DNA from: Nocardia brevicatena NBRC 12119
GTDB lineage: Bacteria > Actinomycetota > Actinomycetes > Mycobacteriales > Mycobacteriaceae
DNA length: 64,000 nt
Direction of reading: 5' to 3'
Assembly: GCF_000308495.1 (NCBI RefSeq)
Contig: NZ_BAFU01000068.1
Span: 141,762 to 205,761, forward strand
The notes under the pieces: generated by a model
Seen by the model: only the letters and a program-made list of their open reading frames with translations
Databases searched by the model: none
What the model was told of the DNA's origin: nothing
Shown: positions 61,609-64,000 of the stretch, in pieces
How the letters are laid out: every line of letters begins with the position of its first letter
Numbering within the stretch: position 1 is the stretch's first letter
Made by a program: the position numbers and the translations under genes

Positions 61609-63333
61609 ATGACGATACTGATCGGTTGGGCAAACGATCTGGATGCCAGCGCTGTTCTCGCTGTGGATGGAATAGTAGTTGGCGCGGTTGCCGAAGAGCG
61701 GTTCACGCGGGAAAAGCAGCAGACTGGGTTCCCGGCCAATGCGATCCAGCATCTCCTGGACTCCGCCGGACTGAAGCTTCGCGATGTCGACGAGTGGGCC
61801 TACGGCTGGTTTCGGGGCGACAACGCGAACCAGCTACTTCCCGGCCTATGCGAGCGCGTCGCTCGTCAGGCAGATGACCGTCGAGCCGTTGAAGTGATGC
61901 TAACCCGGCTCGATACGGAGCATTCACGTGACGCGGCGATCCGCGATTCCGGGTACGCCGAGGCCGCCGCCTTCGGGGTGCCGGTAGATCGCATCAGAGC
62001 ATACGAACACCACCCTAGCCACGCGTGGTCTGCGTTCGCCTTCTGTCCCTTCGACGAGGCGCTCGTCGTCACGGCCGACGGTCGCGGAGACAGGAAATCG
62101 ATCACGCTCAGCCGTGGAGATGCCCGTGGTGTGCATGAGTTCGAGTGGTATTCGAGTATCGACAGCCTGGGACATATATACAGTCAGGTAACTGCGGCTC
62201 TCGGTTTCCGAACCAACCGCCACGAAGGCAAGATCATGGGCCTTGCCGCCCACGGTGACCCGAGCGAGTCGATGCCGTTCCTATCCGAACTTGTCGGGTG
62301 GTCGAACGATCGGATCCAGGCCAATCCCGGCGAGTGGTTCATTCCGAGCGATTCAGAGATCCCTCCCAAGACGCTCGAGCGCATGCTGACGTTCAAGCGG
62401 GAAGACCTGGCGGCCGGCGTCCAAGCCCTTGTCGAAGACCTGCTATGCCGATTGGTTGCCAGCAGGGTCGGAAGGACAGGGCTTCGCCGGATCGCATTGG
62501 CAGGCGGAGTGATGGCAAACGTACAGCTGAATCGCCGCATCCGTGAACTCCCAGATGTCGAAGCCATGTTCGTTCAGCCGAATATGGGCGACGGCGGCCT
62601 CCCCTTGGGGGCAGTGGCAGCGTCCCACCATCGACGCACTGGCCAGGCGAAGATCCGATGGGACGGGATGGCGCTGGGTCCCGGCCCATGCGGCGAGAGC
62701 GTGAGCCGTGAACCATCGGTGCGGTTTGCTTCATCAAAATCAGCCGTGCGGTGGCTGGTTGCTCAGCTGATCGATTTCCAAGTGGTCGGCCTGGTTCGCG
62801 GCGCATGTGAATTCGGCCCTCGCGCGCTGTGCCACCGCAGCATTCTGGTCGACGCCTCTCGCTCGACGATAAACAACGACCTGAACCGGCGGCTCCATCG
62901 AACGGAGTTCATGCCGTTCGCGCCGGTGATGACCGACCGCGCAGCCAGATTGGCTCTGTCGGGGTGGTCTAGGGACGACCGATGTGCTCCGTTCATGACC
63001 ACGGCGTACGTAACCCACCCTGATTTTCGTCAAGGGCATCCCGCCGTCATTCACGCTGACGGAAGCGTCCGGCCGCAGGTGATCACGCACGAAGCAGATC
63101 CCTTCATGCACGCCGTGTTGGAGGAGTACGAGCGGCAGACGGGCCGCGTGGCTTTGATCAATACCAGCTTCAATCTGCATGAGGAGCCCATTGTGCTCAC
63201 CATCGACGATGCGCTTCGTGCGCTGGATGCGGGCGCGGTCGATGCCGTATTCGGCGAGGACGCCGCATGGGGCACCGGGGCGGCCTGGTTAGCCGACCGT
63301 AACGATGGGCAACTGCCGAAGGAGGCTCGGTGA
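61609..63333 (+). CDS. Carbamoyltransferase (NodU/CmcH/TobZ family)
   Basis: The 574-residue protein moves a carbamoyl group from carbamoyl phosphate via carbamoyl-adenylate to an alcohol. The N-terminal Kae1-like domain shows EHHPSHAWSAF (metal histidines), ALVVTADGRGD, HEGKIMGLAAHG and IALAGGVMANVQLN. The C-terminal domain shows RGACEFGPRALCHRSIL and ALINTSFNLHEEP, with the usual length. Substrate is unknown; relatives act on antibiotics, Nod factors and sugars. It overlaps the next gene by four bases, so the pair is an operon. Confidence 0.93.
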   Translation: MTILIGWANDLDASAVLAVDGIVVGAVAEERFTREKQQTGFPANAIQHLLDSAGLKLRDVDEWAYGWFRGDNANQLLPGLCERVARQADDRRAVEVMLTRLDTEHSRDAAIRDSGYAEAAAFGVPVDRIRAYEHHPSHAWSAFAFCPFDEALVVTADGRGDRKSITLSRGDARGVHEFEWYSSIDSLGHIYSQVTAALGFRTNRHEGKIMGLAAHGDPSESMPFLSELVGWSNDRIQANPGEWFIPSDSEIPPKTLERMLTFKREDLAAGVQALVEDLLCRLVASRVGRTGLRRIALAGGVMANVQLNRRIRELPDVEAMFVQPNMGDGGLPLGAVAASHHRRTGQAKIRWDGMALGPGPCGESVSREPSVRFASSKSAVRWLVAQLIDFQVVGLVRGACEFGPRALCHRSILVDASRSTINNDLNRRLHRTEFMPFAPVMTDRAARLALSGWSRDDRCAPFMTTAYVTHPDFRQGHPAVIHADGSVRPQVITHEADPFMHAVLEEYERQTGRVALINTSFNLHEEPIVLTIDDALRALDAGAVDAVFGEDAAWGTGAAWLADRNDGQLPKEAR

Positions 63334-64000
63334 AGTTAGCGGACGAGGATCTTTACTGCGAAGGCGTCGCTGCCCTTGGTGAGGGCAGCGATAGCCCGAA
63401 GGCATGGATGTCTCCGGAGGACGCAGACCTGCTCGAAGCGATCTTCCTGAAGATATGCCTCCGGAACAACCGGCCGGCGAGCTTCTTGGAGTGGGGTAGC
63501 GGCCTGAGCACGTTGACATTCACCCGCAGCCTCGCGGAGCGAGGGCATACATTCCGCTGGATAACGGTTGAGCACGACAGGGAGTTCATGACGACCCGTG
63601 TTGATCCGTATCTGAGCCTGTGGTCCCAGTACCGGATGCTGCGACGGGACGATGAGCAGCCGCTACCATCCGGAATGGAGCAATTCTGGGGAGTGGCGGC
63701 CCTCGTCTACGACGGCGGGAGGCTTACGCCTGCCCTGGCAGGCTGCGAAGACCATCGCCATGCCGACCTCGACTCATATGTAGCGGAGCCCACCCAGCTC
63801 GGGGTGGGTTTCGATGCGATTCTGGTCGATGGCCGCAAGCGGAGGAGGTGTCTGTTGGTAGCTCAGACGGCCTTGAACACGGGCGGGATCGTGCTCCTGC
63901 ACGACGCATTCCGCGAGTACTACCAGTGCGCATGGGATGCCTACCCCGCGTGGCGGCGGATCGGCCATGAGATCTGGATCGGAGCAGCGCAAGGACACGA
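63330..64000 (+). CDS. SAM-dependent methyltransferase-like protein (runs off the window)
   Basis: A GTG at 63330 overlaps the carbamoyltransferase stop and opens a frame to the window end (at least 223 codons). It shows SFLEWGSGLSTLTFTRSLAE (glycine-rich SAM loop), FRWITVEHDREF, GFDAILVDGRKRRRCLLVAQ and GGIVLLHDAFREYYQ, the strand order of a class I methyltransferase-like fold. The 3' end is outside the window. It may tailor the same product as the carbamoyltransferase. Confidence 0.75.
   Translation, partial: MKLADEDLYCEGVAALGEGSDSPKAWMSPEDADLLEAIFLKICLRNNRPASFLEWGSGLSTLTFTRSLAERGHTFRWITVEHDREFMTTRVDPYLSLWSQYRMLRRDDEQPLPSGMEQFWGVAALVYDGGRLTPALAGCEDHRHADLDSYVAEPTQLGVGFDAILVDGRKRRRCLLVAQTALNTGGIVLLHDAFREYYQCAWDAYPAWRRIGHEIWIGAAQGH

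Overview
The window looks like a chromosomal segment of a high-GC actinomycete of the Mycobacteriales, most likely Nocardia or a close relative. The signs are high G+C with GTG/TTG starts, a tmRNA tag reading ADSHQREYALAA (the mycobacterial tag differs only by D for E as I recall it), an Asp23/AmaP-type envelope operon run by an ECF sigma factor, and cutinase-type hydrolases. No species call can be made from sequence alone.

Bases 1-18400 are mostly ordinary host chromosome: an MFS transporter and phosphoglucomutase, a TetR regulator, a decayed IS200/IS605 insertion with frameshifted tnpA and tnpB, a sugar-lactone oxidase, a sirtuin, a nine-gene operon of ECF sigma factor, zinc-finger/Asp23 protein, Asp23-like proteins, DUF2273-like protein and AmaP, a secreted beta-propeller protein, recQ, smpB and ssrA (tmRNA). 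Remnants of crcB and of an F420-dependent oxidoreductase are visible.

At the 3' end of ssrA starts an integrated conjugative element of about 30 kb. A large serine recombinase lies against the tmRNA, and its frame runs antisense into the tmRNA 3' end. The left arm (minus strand) holds a VirB4-type ATPase, a TrbL/VirB6-like channel protein, a frameshifted VirB2-like pilin and a sigma-like regulator. The middle (plus strand) holds a DNA methyltransferase pair, a VirD4/TraG coupling protein, a Replic_Relax protein, a SLT+NlpC/P60 wall hydrolase and a secreted cutinase-fold protein. The right arm (minus strand) holds small unknown proteins, a RAMA-like protein, a MoxR ATPase with an HExxH+VWA partner, a ParA-like/BTAD fusion, a membrane protein, a lipase-fold protein, an intact cutinase and a glycine-zipper protein. 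Between the arms lie two facing arrays of 11-bp repeats, and a second repeat region at about 42.9-43.07 kb. Two of the three alpha/beta-hydrolase-fold proteins have alanine where the nucleophilic serine should be. The right end is not certain; a near copy of the ssrA 3' end at 49232-49248 is the best candidate.

From 49.8 kb to the end is accessory DNA: two XRE/MmyB-type regulators, then a minus-strand operon of two cytochrome P450s lacking EXXR, an acyl-CoA oxidase-like protein, a coupled 70-residue peptide, another possible peptide and a radical SAM enzyme. It is divergent from an XRE/TPR regulator and a phosphotransferase, with a perfect 22-bp inverted repeat in the divergent promoter region. 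A transposase remnant, a NodU/CmcH-type carbamoyltransferase and a truncated SAM-methyltransferase-like gene follow. This looks like a small-molecule biosynthesis island of unknown product.
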